Source: Maritimibacter sp. HL-12
Lineage (GTDB): Bacteria; Pseudomonadota; Alphaproteobacteria; Rhodobacterales; Rhodobacteraceae
Reading direction: 5' to 3'
DNA: 64,000 nt
Assembly (NCBI RefSeq): GCF_900177545.1
Contig: NZ_FXBQ01000001.1
Location: 2,884,163-2,948,162 of the forward strand
Shown: piece by piece, positions 31,021 to 41,735 of the stretch
Numbering within the stretch: position 1 is the stretch's first letter
Layout of the letters: every line of letters begins with the position of its first letter
The notes under the pieces: model-generated
Database searches by the model: none
The model's input: only the letters and a program-made list of their open reading frames with translations
What the model was told of the DNA's origin: nothing
Program-made: the position numbers and the translations under genes

Positions 31021-32235
31021 ATGGCCAATAATCGCATCCTCATCGCCGGCGGCGGCATCGGCGGCCTCGCCACCGCGATCGGCCTTGCCCAGAAGGGCAT
31101 CGCCTCGCTCGTGCTCGAAAAAGCCAGCCGGCTCGGCGAGATCGGCGCGGGCATCCAGCTTGGCCCCAACGCCTTTCATGCTTTCGATTATCTTGGCGTT
31201 GGCGATGATGCCCGCGGCATGGCGGTCTATATCGACAATCTCCGGCTGATGGATGCGATCGAGGGCCACGAGATCACCCGCATCCCGCTTGGCGACGATT
31301 TCCGCGCCCGTTTCGGCAACCCTTACGCCGTGGTGCACCGGGGCGATCTGCACGGCGTGTTCCTGCGCGCCTGCGAGGATCACCCGTTGGTGGAGCTGCG
31401 AACCTCTTCGGAAGTTGTTGATTATGAACAGGAGTCCGCGTCTGTCACGGCGATCCTGGCAGGGGGCGAAAAGGTCACCGGCACGGCGATGATCGGCGCG
31501 GACGGGCTGTGGTCGAACGTCCGCCAGAAGGTGATCGGCGACGGGGCCCCGCGGGTCTCGGGCCACACCACCTACCGCTCGGTGATCCCGACCGAGGACA
31601 TGCCCGAGGATCTGCGCTGGAACGCCGCCACGCTCTGGGCCGGGCCGAAGTGCCACATCGTGCATTACCCGCTCTCGGGCTGGAAGGTGTTCAACCTCGT
31701 GGTCACCTACCACAACAACGCGCCGTCCCCCGAGAACGGCGTGCCGGTCAGCCACGACGAGGTGCGCAAGGGGTTTGAACACGTCGCCCCCGTCGCCCGC
31801 CAGATCATCGACCGGGGCGAGAACTGGAAACGCTGGGTGCTGTGCGACCGCGACCCCGCCGACAACTGGGTCGATGGCCGGGTTGCGGTGCTGGGCGATG
31901 CCGCCCACCCGCAATTGCAGTATTTCGCCCAAGGTGCCTGCATGGCGATGGAGGATGCCGTGGCGCTGGCCCACGTGATGGCCGACGGGTTTGGCGATGT
32001 TGAGGAAAAACTTAACGATTACCAGAAGATGCGCCGCACCCGTACGGCGCGGATCCAGTTGCAGAGCCGCGAGATCGGCGATCACATCTATCACCCCGCC
32101 GGTGCCCACGCCGAGTTGCGCAACCAGATCATGTCGTCCAAGAGCCCGGAAGACTGGTATGACATCCTGTCCTGGGTCTATGGCTCCAGCGGGCTTGACG
32201 GTGCGGTTTCCAAGGAAACGCTCGCGGCCAGGTAA
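31021..32235 (+). CDS. FAD-dependent 3-hydroxybenzoate 6-hydroxylase
   Basis: A 404-residue class A flavoprotein monooxygenase. The FAD-binding GGGIGGLATAIGLAQKG is at about residues 9-25, the DG motif GADGLWSNVRQKV at about 159-171, and the second FAD motif GRVAVLGDAAHPQLQYFAQG at about 287-306. In a gentisate operon it is expected to convert 3-hydroxybenzoate to gentisate; salicylate as substrate is the alternative. The gap of 84 bases after the hydrolase shows no promoter, so it is probably co-transcribed. Confidence 0.88.
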   Translation: MANNRILIAGGGIGGLATAIGLAQKGIASLVLEKASRLGEIGAGIQLGPNAFHAFDYLGVGDDARGMAVYIDNLRLMDAIEGHEITRIPLGDDFRARFGNPYAVVHRGDLHGVFLRACEDHPLVELRTSSEVVDYEQESASVTAILAGGEKVTGTAMIGADGLWSNVRQKVIGDGAPRVSGHTTYRSVIPTEDMPEDLRWNAATLWAGPKCHIVHYPLSGWKVFNLVVTYHNNAPSPENGVPVSHDEVRKGFEHVAPVARQIIDRGENWKRWVLCDRDPADNWVDGRVAVLGDAAHPQLQYFAQGACMAMEDAVALAHVMADGFGDVEEKLNDYQKMRRTRTARIQLQSREIGDHIYHPAGAHAELRNQIMSSKSPEDWYDILSWVYGSSGLDGAVSKETLAAR

Positions 32236-32321
32236 GCCCGGCGGGGGCCTGCCTTGTGCCCCCGTGCAGGCAGGGCTAGCGTGGCGACAAGGCTGTCTGG
32301 GTGCAAGCTGTGGAGGATTGA

Positions 32322-34181
32322 GTGATTCGGGGTGGGATCAGGTCACGCGCGCTTGCCGCACTGGCCTGTCTGGCAGGGCTGGCCGCTTGCGCGGTGCCGC
32401 CGGTCTCGCCGCCGCGCGCGCCCGATCCGGGTGGCGCGCAGCTTGCGGCCACCATCTACCTTTCCGCTGCCGGGCCCGATCAGGCCGATGCGCGGTTCGA
32501 CTATCCGCGCCAGGGCGCGGGCGAAACCCGGATCACGCTATCCTCTTCCCTGCCCAGACCCACCTCGGCGCGGCTTTCCTGCGATGGTCCGGCGCGTCTG
32601 TTCACCGAGGCAGGGCCCGGGCTCTACCTGCGCCCCGGTGCGGAACGACGCTTCATACTTCCCGGCCGCCACGGCGTCTTGATGCCCCGGATCGTGTTGC
32701 CACCGGAAACCAGTGCCTGCAGGCTCGGCTGGGCCGACCACAGCCTCGATCTCGTCGCGGAAGACCGGGCCGACCCAGACACCGCCCGGCGCGATCTGCG
32801 CCGCGATACCTGTATCCGACCGCCCGAAGACGCCCTCGACCCGCTGGCGCGCGCCTTCTACGCGGCGCGTTCGCTTTCGCTGACCTGCGCGCGCAGCACC
32901 GGCGAAACCCGGCTGCTCGTCGACGCGACCGAGGCGCTCGAGGTCAGGCTCGAACACCTCACCGGTGCACCGGTCTCGCGTGCACGTCTGGCCACCGGAG
33001 ATCCGGACATGCCGCTCGATTTCTCGCGGGCACCGCGCTTCGACCAGATCGTCGTGTCCAGCCTGCATATTCGCGCCGATCTCTCGGGCTACCTGATCGT
33101 GCGCGCGCTCGCCTTCCATGCCGCGCGCGGGACCAAGGTGCGGATCGCGGTGTCCGACGGCTTGATGTATGGCAAGGACCGCCGCCTGATCGAGGCGCTC
33201 GCGCAGCAATATCCCAATGTGCAGATCCAGTATTTCAACTGGGAGCCCTCGGGGCCGCTCTCGCCACATGGCACTCTGCTGGACCGCTATCAGCGCGCCC
33301 ACCATGTGAAACTCTTTGCCGCCACCGCCGCTGATCCGGGGCACGATTTTGCCATCGTCGGGGGGCGCAACCTGCACGACATGTTCTTTTTCCCCGAATT
33401 GACGAACCGGCCCACGCGGCCGTTCCTCCACGATTACGAAAACGCGCGCGGGCTCGAGAATATCTTCGCGTTCTTCTCGCCTTACGAGGATTTCGAGATC
33501 GAGCTCAACGATCGCGGCGTGGTCGGGGATGTCATCGCTCAGTTCGGCAAGTTCTGGACCCGCGACCGGCGCGGCACCCTGATTGCGCCCCAGATCGCGG
33601 GCGAAGTGACCCGGCCGGATGCGCCCCGCGATGGGCAGATACGCCATTTCCTCTCGCTGCCATGGGCCGATGCCCGGTCGCAGGAAACACTCTATGTCGA
33701 TCTGATCGACGCCGCCCGATCGGATATCCTTTCGATCTCGCCGTTCACCTATCCAACACCCGCGATCGACGCCGCGTTCGAGCGTGCCGTCAGGCGAGGG
33801 GTGCGGGTGCGCCTGATCACCCGCGACGTGGGCGGTGAGCCGCCGGCAATATTCGTGAACGGACTGAACACAAACTATTTCGATCGCCGCGGCGAAATTT
33901 TCGACATGCGCGTCTACGCCCCCGAGAACCGGCTCTTGCACACCAAGATCATGGTGATTGACCGGCGCGCGGCGGTGGTGGCCTCGACCAACCTGAACCT
34001 TCGCAGCTTCCTGCACGATGGCGAAAACGGCTTCCTGATTCTCGACCGCACGGTGGCCGGGAAACTGCATGACCTGGTGGAAGGTTTTGCGCGCGAAGGC
34101 CGCCGCGACTACACCCCCGGATGGTGGGAGGGCTTGGGCGATTTTCTCGCCCGTCACCCCGAACTCCGGCAGTATTTCTGA
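32322..34181 (+). CDS. Phospholipase D-like lipoprotein
   Basis: A 619-residue protein with a lipoprotein signal (LACLAGLAAC, lipid-modified Cys near residue 22) and two HKD-type motifs: HVKLF...DFAIVGGRN at about residues 327-350, with an insert between HxK and D, and HTKIMVIDRRAAVVASTN at about 540-557. It belongs to the PLD phosphodiesterase/transferase superfamily, whose members include cardiolipin synthases and nucleases. Anchoring in the envelope suggests a role in phospholipid metabolism or against exogenous substrates. It starts with GTG after a weak AGGATTGA. It is convergent with topA. Confidence 0.85.
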   Translation: MIRGGIRSRALAALACLAGLAACAVPPVSPPRAPDPGGAQLAATIYLSAAGPDQADARFDYPRQGAGETRITLSSSLPRPTSARLSCDGPARLFTEAGPGLYLRPGAERRFILPGRHGVLMPRIVLPPETSACRLGWADHSLDLVAEDRADPDTARRDLRRDTCIRPPEDALDPLARAFYAARSLSLTCARSTGETRLLVDATEALEVRLEHLTGAPVSRARLATGDPDMPLDFSRAPRFDQIVVSSLHIRADLSGYLIVRALAFHAARGTKVRIAVSDGLMYGKDRRLIEALAQQYPNVQIQYFNWEPSGPLSPHGTLLDRYQRAHHVKLFAATAADPGHDFAIVGGRNLHDMFFFPELTNRPTRPFLHDYENARGLENIFAFFSPYEDFEIELNDRGVVGDVIAQFGKFWTRDRRGTLIAPQIAGEVTRPDAPRDGQIRHFLSLPWADARSQETLYVDLIDAARSDILSISPFTYPTPAIDAAFERAVRRGVRVRLITRDVGGEPPAIFVNGLNTNYFDRRGEIFDMRVYAPENRLLHTKIMVIDRRAAVVASTNLNLRSFLHDGENGFLILDRTVAGKLHDLVEGFAREGRRDYTPGWWEGLGDFLARHPELRQYF

Positions 34182-34206
34182 CGCCCGGCCGTCCTTGTGG
34201 TGGCGC

Positions 34207-36741
34207 TCAGGCCTTCTTGCGCTTGCCGCCAGCCTTGCCCTTGCCGCCCTTCGCGGCCTTCTCGTCGACCAGGGCGACGGCCTGTTCGAGCGTGACCGAT
34301 TGCGGCTCGACGTCCTTGGGCAGCGTGGCGTTGACCTTTTCCCACTTCACGTAAGGCCCGTAACGGCCTTCCATCACGTTGATCGCGCCGCCCTTTTCGG
34401 GATGTTCGCCAAGCTCGCGGAGCGGCTTGGCGGCGGTGCCGCGCCCGCGGCCGGGATTGGCGCGCTTCTGGTCGATCAGTTCCACCGCCCGGTTCATGCC
34501 GATCTCGAAGACGTCGTTCGGGTCTTTCAGGTTGGCGTAGACCGGCTTGGCATCGTTTGGTGACTGGTGCATCAGGTAGGGGCCGAAGCGGCCGAAATTG
34601 GCGCTGATCGGCTGGCCGTCTTCCGGGTGCTTGCCGACTTCGCGCGGCAGGTTCAGAAGCATCAACGCCTTTTCAAGATCCATCTCGTCGGCGTTCCAGC
34701 CTTTTGGCAGGCTCGCGCGTGGCGGTTTCTTGTTGTCCTCCGTGGCCTCGCCGCGCTGCACGTAAGGCCCGAAGCGGCCCGACCGCAGGGAAATCTCGTC
34801 GCCGTTGTCGACCCCGAGCACGCGGTCGCCGCCATTGCCGTCCTCGCCGCCGCCGATGGGCCGCGTGTAGCGGCATTCGGGATAGTTCGAACAGCCGACG
34901 AAGCCGCCGGTGCGCGAGGTTTTCAGGTGCAGCTTGCCGGTGCCGCAGAGCGGGCAGGCGCGCGGATCGCTGCCGTCTTCGCGCTCGGGGTAGAGCTGCG
35001 GTGCGAGCGCGGCGTCGAGCTTGTCGAGCACTTCCGAGATCCGCAATTCGCTGGTTTCGGCAATCGCGGCGGAGAAATCGCGCCAGAACCGCGCCAGCAC
35101 CTCGCGGTAATCGAGATCGCCCGCCGAGATTTCGTCGAGTTCTTCCTCGAGATTGGCGGTGAACTCGTAGCCGACGTAGCGGCGGAAGAAATTGAGCAGG
35201 AAGATGGTGACGATCCGGCCCTTGTCTTCCGGGATCAGCCGGTTCTTGTCCTTGCGGACGTATTCGCGCTCCTGGATCGTGGTGACGATGCTGGCGTAGG
35301 TCGAGGGCCGGCCGATGCCGAGCTCTTCCATCCGCTTGACGAGGCTCGCCTCGGTGTAGCGCGGCGGCGGCTGGGTGTGGTGCTGTTCGGGCGTCACGCC
35401 CAGCTTTTTCGCCGCCTCGCCTTGCATGATCTGGGGCAGGCGCTTGTCGTCGTCGTCCTCGACAGCCACATCGTCGCGGCCCTCTTCGTAGACCTTGAGG
35501 AAGCCGTCGAACAGCACCACCTGCCCGGTGGCGCGCAGGCCCACCTGGCCGTCGGCGCTGCCGATCTCCACCGTGGTGCGTTCCAGCCGCGCGCCCTCCA
35601 TCTGGCAGGCCAGCGTGCGCTTCCAGATCAGGTCGTAGAGCTTGCGCTGGTCGGCCTCGAGCCGCGCGAGCGCCGAGGCATCGACGCTCATGTCGGTCGG
35701 GCGGATACACTCGTGCGCTTCCTGCGCGTTCTTGGCCTTGTTCTTGTAGATCCGCGGGCTGCCGGGCACGTATTCGGCCCCGTAGCGTTCCTTGATCTCG
35801 GCGCGCGCGGCCTCGATCGCCTCCGGGGCCATGTCGATCCCGTCGGTCCGCATGTAGGTGATGTAACCCGCCTCGTAGAGCCGTTGCGCCGTGCTCATGG
35901 TCTGGCGCGCGCCAAAGCCGAACTTGCGGCTGGCCTCCTGCTGCAGCGTCGAGGTCATGAACGGGGCGGAGGGGTTGCGGCTGGCGGGTTTGGCCTCGAC
36001 CGATTGCACGGACAGATCGCGCGAGGTCACCGCCTGCACCGCGAGGCTCGCCTCGGTCTCGTTGGGGATGTCGAAGCGGTCGAGCTTCTTGCCGCCGAGG
36101 CTCACGAGGCGGGCGGAATAGGCCTGCCCGCGCGGAGTTTCCAGCTCGGCGGAAACCGACCAGTATTCGCGCGCCGTGAAGGCCTCGATTTCCATCTCGC
36201 GCTCGACGATGAGCCGCAGGCAGACCGACTGCACCCGGCCCGCAGAGCGCGCGCCGGGCAGCTTGCGCCAAAGCACCGGCGAGAGGTTGAAGCCGACGAG
36301 GTAGTCGAGCGCGCGCCGTGCGAGGTAGGCATCGACCAGCGGCTGATCGACCACGCGGGGATTTTTCATCGCCTCGGTCACCGCCGCCTTGGTGATCGCG
36401 TTGAACACCACGCGGCTCACCGGGGTGTCTTTCTTGATCGCCCGGCGCTTGCGCAGGGTTTCTTCAAGGTGCCACGAGATCGCCTCGCCCTCGCGGTCGG
36501 GGTCGGTGGCGAGAATGAGCGCGTTGTCCTTGGCGAGCGCGTCGGCGATCGCCTTGATGTGCTTCTTGCTGTCGGTCCCGACTTCCCACGTCATCTCGAA
36601 ACCGTGATCGGGATCGACCGATCCATCCTTCGGCGGCAGGTCGCGCACATGCCCGTAAGAGGCCAGCACCACGTAGTCGGAACCGAGATACTTGTTGATC
36701 GTCTTGGCTTTGGCCGGGCTTTCGACAACGACGACGGGCAT
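34207..36741 (-). CDS. topA: DNA topoisomerase I
   Basis: An 844-residue type IA topoisomerase relaxing negative supercoils. The Toprim domain starts VVVESPAKAKTINKYLG and includes DPDREGEAISWH. The catalytic tyrosine is in YITYMRTDGID (about residue 296). A four-cysteine zinc ribbon CPLCGTGKLHL...CSNYPEC lies near residues 590-620, followed by repeated beta-rich C-terminal segments (RFGPYVQ, RFGPYLM, RYGPYVK) and a Lys-rich tail. Length is normal for alphaproteobacteria. dprA lies upstream on the same strand, a frequent arrangement. Confidence 0.97.
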   Translation of the reverse strand: MPVVVVESPAKAKTINKYLGSDYVVLASYGHVRDLPPKDGSVDPDHGFEMTWEVGTDSKKHIKAIADALAKDNALILATDPDREGEAISWHLEETLRKRRAIKKDTPVSRVVFNAITKAAVTEAMKNPRVVDQPLVDAYLARRALDYLVGFNLSPVLWRKLPGARSAGRVQSVCLRLIVEREMEIEAFTAREYWSVSAELETPRGQAYSARLVSLGGKKLDRFDIPNETEASLAVQAVTSRDLSVQSVEAKPASRNPSAPFMTSTLQQEASRKFGFGARQTMSTAQRLYEAGYITYMRTDGIDMAPEAIEAARAEIKERYGAEYVPGSPRIYKNKAKNAQEAHECIRPTDMSVDASALARLEADQRKLYDLIWKRTLACQMEGARLERTTVEIGSADGQVGLRATGQVVLFDGFLKVYEEGRDDVAVEDDDDKRLPQIMQGEAAKKLGVTPEQHHTQPPPRYTEASLVKRMEELGIGRPSTYASIVTTIQEREYVRKDKNRLIPEDKGRIVTIFLLNFFRRYVGYEFTANLEEELDEISAGDLDYREVLARFWRDFSAAIAETSELRISEVLDKLDAALAPQLYPEREDGSDPRACPLCGTGKLHLKTSRTGGFVGCSNYPECRYTRPIGGGEDGNGGDRVLGVDNGDEISLRSGRFGPYVQRGEATEDNKKPPRASLPKGWNADEMDLEKALMLLNLPREVGKHPEDGQPISANFGRFGPYLMHQSPNDAKPVYANLKDPNDVFEIGMNRAVELIDQKRANPGRGRGTAAKPLRELGEHPEKGGAINVMEGRYGPYVKWEKVNATLPKDVEPQSVTLEQAVALVDEKAAKGGKGKAGGKRKKA

Positions 36742-36934
36742 GAACTTCCTTTCGACTCGCCCAACAGGGCCATGGGGCCGTTAGATGGGTGACGGGGTGG
36801 GGGGATGTCAATGGCAGGTTGACCGCGGCCCCGTGCGGCCGGGGCCCGGGAGAGGTAAATGAAACAAGCGGTTTTCGCGCCGGCATCCGCGCCGGTTCAG
36901 GCTGTGATTTCCGTAGCGGAAACCGCCCGTGCCG

Positions 36935-38095
36935 TCACTCCAGCCGGTTCACCAGCCCGCCGGTCTGGCGCTGGATACGGCCCTCGAGTTCCAGGTTCAC
37001 CAGTTCGGGAGTGACCTGGGCGGCGGGCAGGGCAAGGTCGCGGATCAGCTGGTCCTCGGCCACCGGGCTTGGGCCGAGGCGGTCAAGGATCATCTGGTGC
37101 AGATCGCGGATTTCGCCGGGTGCGCGGGTTTCGGGCGGTGGCGCGGGGATGTCGCTGCCTTTTGCGGGGGCTTTCCTGCTGGCAGGGCCCGGTGCCGGGA
37201 TTTCACCGAGAAGCTCGATCACGTCGGCCGATCCGCGCACCAGCGTGGCCCCGTCGCGGATCAGCATGTTGCATCCGGCGGCGCGGGCGTCGAACGGGTG
37301 GCCGGGTACCGCCAGCACATCGCGCCCCTGGTCGAGCGCGCCGCGCGCGGTGATCAGCGAGCCCGAACGGGTGGCGGCCTCGACAACGACAACGGCGCGC
37401 GCCAGCCCGGAGATGATCCGGTTGCGCTGCGGGAAGTGGCGCGCCTGCGGGCTCATGCCCATCGGCGCTTCGGAAACCCGCAGGCCCTGACGGCCGATTT
37501 CCTCGCCAAGCACGGTGTTTTCGGTGGGGTAGATCACGTCGACCCCGCTGGCGAGCACCGCGATGGTGCCGGTGGGAAGGGCTGCCTTGTGAGCCGCGGT
37601 GTCGATCCCGCGGGCGAGGCCGGAAACCACGACATGGCCTTTCTGCCCGAGTTCTTCGGCCAGCCTGCGGGCCATGCGGGTGCCGAGCGAGGAGGCATTG
37701 CGCGCGCCGACGAGGGCGACGGTGGAGCGTTGCAGAAGGCCCGGGTCGCCCACCGCCCAGAGAAACGGCGGGGGATCGGCGATATCGGACAACTGGGCGG
37801 GGTACTCGGCGCTGCCATAGGCAATGAACCGTGCGCCCGCGTAGCGCGCGGCGCGCATTTCCTGTTCGACCATCGGCAGGGGGCACGCCTGGTACCCCTG
37901 CACCCCGGCGGCACGTGCGATCTCGGGCAGCGCCTCAAGCGCGGCATGGGCGGAGCCGTGTTCGCCCAGCAGGCGAAAGAAGGTGGTTACCCCGACGCGG
38001 CGCGAGCGCAAGAGCCGGAGCCAGGCGAGCACATCTTCCTCGCTTTGGGGTGGGGTGAGGGGGTGGGGGGAAGGGAAAAGATCCAACTGGCACAC
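36935..38095 (-). CDS. dprA: DNA-processing protein DprA
   Basis: A 386-residue DprA/Smf protein that loads RecA on incoming single-stranded DNA in transformation. The Rossmann-like core carries VALVGARNASSLGTRMARRL, GLARGIDTAAHKAAL and RSGSLITARGALDQGRDVLAVPG. A C-terminal winged-helix-like domain (residues ~320-386) follows, as in many DprA proteins. It starts with GTG (38095); no better start is visible. It lies upstream of topA on the same strand, with a 193-bp interval containing short hairpins but no clear terminator. Confidence 0.93.
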   Translation of the reverse strand: MCQLDLFPSPHPLTPPQSEEDVLAWLRLLRSRRVGVTTFFRLLGEHGSAHAALEALPEIARAAGVQGYQACPLPMVEQEMRAARYAGARFIAYGSAEYPAQLSDIADPPPFLWAVGDPGLLQRSTVALVGARNASSLGTRMARRLAEELGQKGHVVVSGLARGIDTAAHKAALPTGTIAVLASGVDVIYPTENTVLGEEIGRQGLRVSEAPMGMSPQARHFPQRNRIISGLARAVVVVEAATRSGSLITARGALDQGRDVLAVPGHPFDARAAGCNMLIRDGATLVRGSADVIELLGEIPAPGPASRKAPAKGSDIPAPPPETRAPGEIRDLHQMILDRLGPSPVAEDQLIRDLALPAAQVTPELVNLELEGRIQRQTGGLVNRLE

Positions 38096-38173
38096 CTGAT
38101 TCCGTCTCTTGCCCCTGAACCATGCGCCCGAATTGGTTAACGCAAGGTGAACGGCCGCGAAGATCCCAGGGGG

Positions 38174-38755
38174 CTACCCGGGGCGAGACCGGGCCGAGGC
38201 GGTCACGGCATCCCAGGCCGCCTCCACCAATGCGGCGATGTCGGTTTCGGTCAGGTGCTCGGCCGCCCGCAACGCTTCGAGGCTCGGGCCGATCATCAGC
38301 GCCCGCGCGATGTGCCACGGATGGTTGCGCACGGCCCCTTTTGCGGCCCAATCCGCATACATTCCGGCCGAAACGGCATGGCCGCGCTCGACAGAATCCC
38401 GGATCTGCTCGAACGCGGTCAGGGACCGCGACAGCGACAGGATCTCGTCGTAGACGCGAAAATGGGAGGGATTGGCGCGGGCCCAGATCAGAAGAGAATG
38501 GACGGTTGCCTTGATCTGATCCTCGGGCTTGTCGGATGCTTTCAAGGTCTCGAAACACGATTGCCAGCCACCTATCGCGTCTTGCCAGATCGCGATGGCA
38601 AGCCCTGCCTTGTTGGTGAAGAAGTGATAGATGCTGCCTGTTGTCGCGCCGCTGGCTTTGCGGATGTCGGAGATCGAGGTGCCATCGTAGCCGTTTTGCA
38701 TGAACAGCGAGATTGCCGCGTCAGCGATGATCTTGCGGGTGTCGGGGCTTGACAT
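38174..38755 (-). CDS. TetR-family transcriptional regulator
   Basis: A 193-residue regulator with the N-terminal helix-turn-helix IADAAISLFMQNGYDGTSIS...TGSIYHFFTNKAGLAIAIW. It is divergent from a SnoaL-like gene. Two copies of the operator type TRGAACRCCRTTCTA lie in the 58-bp interval, one directly at its start codon, so it should repress both itself and the neighbour. The ligand-binding domain gives no hint of the inducer. Confidence 0.9.
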   Translation of the reverse strand: MSSPDTRKIIADAAISLFMQNGYDGTSISDIRKASGATTGSIYHFFTNKAGLAIAIWQDAIGGWQSCFETLKASDKPEDQIKATVHSLLIWARANPSHFRVYDEILSLSRSLTAFEQIRDSVERGHAVSAGMYADWAAKGAVRNHPWHIARALMIGPSLEALRAAEHLTETDIAALVEAAWDAVTASARSRPG

Positions 38756-38770
38756 TGGAACGCCGTTCTA
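38756..38770. promoter_or_regulatory. TetR operator copy 1
   Basis: TGGAACGCCGTTCTA contains the perfect palindrome GAACG-C-CGTTC. It touches the TetR start codon (38753-38755). It shares the form TRGAACRCCRTTCTA with copy 2, and the centres are 27 bp apart. Confidence 0.65.
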
Positions 38771-38782
38771 ACCAGAGTGATT

Positions 38783-38797
38783 TAGAACACCATTCTA
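38783..38797. promoter_or_regulatory. TetR operator copy 2
   Basis: TAGAACACCATTCTA has arms TAGAA/TTCTA and matches copy 1 at 12 of 15 positions, the differences keeping R at the variable places. It is 17 bases from the SnoaL-like start codon and would block its transcription or translation initiation region. Confidence 0.65.
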
Positions 38798-38813
38798 GAC
38801 GGGGTCCGATGCC

Positions 38814-39212
38814 ATGTCGATGCAACAGATGACCGAAACCGCCCGTGCCTTCCTGCGGGCGCTAGAAGATTTCGACACCGCGGCGCTGGCCGGTCTCGTC
38901 CATCCCCGGGCGCAGCGCATCGAGTTTCCCAACCGGCTCAAGCCAGACGGTGGCCGGCAGAAGGTGACCGAGATGCTTGCCGAGGCCGATCGGGCCAAGG
39001 CCCTGCTGACGGCGCAAAGCTACGAGGTGAACCGGACCGCAACCGGCGACGCACTGGTGATCATGGAACTGACCTGGCGCGGCACCCTCGCGGCCGGAGT
39101 CGGCGGGCTTTCGGCGGGCGACGTGATCACGGCCCATTGCGTGGCCGCGTTCGATTTTGAAGGCGACCGGATCGTGGCGGTGCGCAACTACGATTGTTTC
39201 GAGGCGTTCTGA
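38814..39212 (+). CDS. SnoaL-like/NTF2-fold small protein
   Basis: A 132-residue protein of the NTF2/SnoaL fold. The pattern FLRALEDFDTAALAGLVHPRAQR at the start and the C-terminal beta strands FDFEGDRIVAVRNYDCFEAF are typical of these cone-shaped domains, which bind small hydrophobic molecules or act as isomerases/cyclases. Its function cannot be told. It is divergently paired with the TetR regulator and likely its target. Confidence 0.78.
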   Translation: MSMQQMTETARAFLRALEDFDTAALAGLVHPRAQRIEFPNRLKPDGGRQKVTEMLAEADRAKALLTAQSYEVNRTATGDALVIMELTWRGTLAAGVGGLSAGDVITAHCVAAFDFEGDRIVAVRNYDCFEAF

Positions 39213-39243
39213 ACGCCCGCGCGGTGGCGCGGTGCGCCCGGGG

Positions 39244-40668
<1,425 letters not shown>

Positions 40669-40846
40669 GTTTTTCCTTTCACATGCGGCAAAATGCATAG
40701 GTGTGGCATAGTGGCGCAGGATTTTCCTTGTTCCCTGCCGATGAATATGGTTTCACCAAGATCGGGAGACAACGGGTTTCCCGCGCCTGACGCGGGGAAC
40801 TTGAGATTGTGGCGCCGAAAAACGCGCCGAGACAGGAAGTTACGGA

Positions 40847-41704
40847 ATGAACGCGATGAAAATGACGCTGTGGCCGATGGCCCTTCTTTCGGCAACCCTC
40901 GGTGCGACTGTGGCTCGGGCTCAGGATCTCGAAGTGCTCGGCAAGCCGTTGCCGGGTGGCCTCAGCCTGCAGCCTGCGGCCACCGACGTGGCCGCCGCAA
41001 CCTATGCGCTCGACGATATGCTGCTCTATATCATCATCGCGATCTCGGCCTTTGTCGGGCTGCTGATGTTCTGGCTGATCGTGCGCTACAACCGGCGGTT
41101 CAACCCCGAGCCCAAGCGGTTCACCCACAACACCCCGGTGGAAATTGCCTGGACGCTGATCCCGGTTCTGATTCTCGTCTTTATCGGCGCAAACTCCCTG
41201 CCGGTCCTGTTCAAGCAGCAGGAAATCCCCGAGGGCGACGTGGTGATCAAGGCGATCGGCAACCAGTGGTACTGGTCCTACGAATACGTCGATCACGAAT
41301 TCGTCTTCGACAGCTTCATGCTGGCCAAGGACGATCTCGCCGATCATGGCTATACCGACGATCTCTATCTTCTCGCAACCGACACCGCCGTGGTGGTGCC
41401 GACCGGCAAGAAGGTGGTGGTTCAGGTCACCGGTTCCGACGTGATCCACGCCTGGACGATCCCGGCTTTCGGGGTGAAGCAGGATGCCGTGCCCGGACGC
41501 CTGGCCGAGCTCTGGTTCACCGTCGATGAGGGCAAGGAAGGGGTCTACTTCGGCCAGTGCTCGGAACTCTGCGGCAAGGACCACGCCTATATGCCGATCA
41601 CCGTGAAGGCGGTGACGCAAGAGGCCTACGACGAGTGGCTCCGCGGCGCGATCGAGGACTATGCCGGCAACCCCGAGACGCTGACCCTGGCCGCGGCCGA
41701 GTGA
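40847..41704 (+). CDS. ctaC: Cytochrome c oxidase subunit II
   Basis: A 285-residue subunit II of aa3-type oxidase. It has a signal peptide (ending ARAQ), two transmembrane helices (about residues 52-75 and 95-117), and a periplasmic cupredoxin domain. The CuA site is in [17 protein letters not shown] with the upstream His of [17 protein letters not shown], and the aromatic patch is [10 protein letters not shown]. It starts the ctaC-ctaB-ctaG-ctaE operon. Subunit I is not in the window, as usual in this group. Confidence 0.97.
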   Translation: MNAMKMTLWPMALLSATLGATVARAQDLEVLGKPLPGGLSLQPAATDVAAATYALDDMLLYIIIAISAFVGLLMFWLIVRYNRRFNPEPKRFTHNTPVEIAWTLIPVLILVFIGANSLPVLFKQQEIPEGDVVIKAIGNQWYWSYEYVDHEFVFDSFMLAKDDLADHGYTDDLYLLATDTAVVVPTGKKVVVQVTGSDVIHAWTIPAFGVKQDAVPGRLAELWFTVDEGKEGVYFGQCSELCGKDHAYMPITVKAVTQEAYDEWLRGAIEDYAGNPETLTLAAAE

Positions 41705-41735
41705 GCGGCGCGCAGGCGCCGGACGGAAAGAAACG

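Noticed and set aside
34567-36792. Plus-strand frame of 741 codons opposite topA
   Set aside because: Antisense to topA, which has all type IA topoisomerase motifs.
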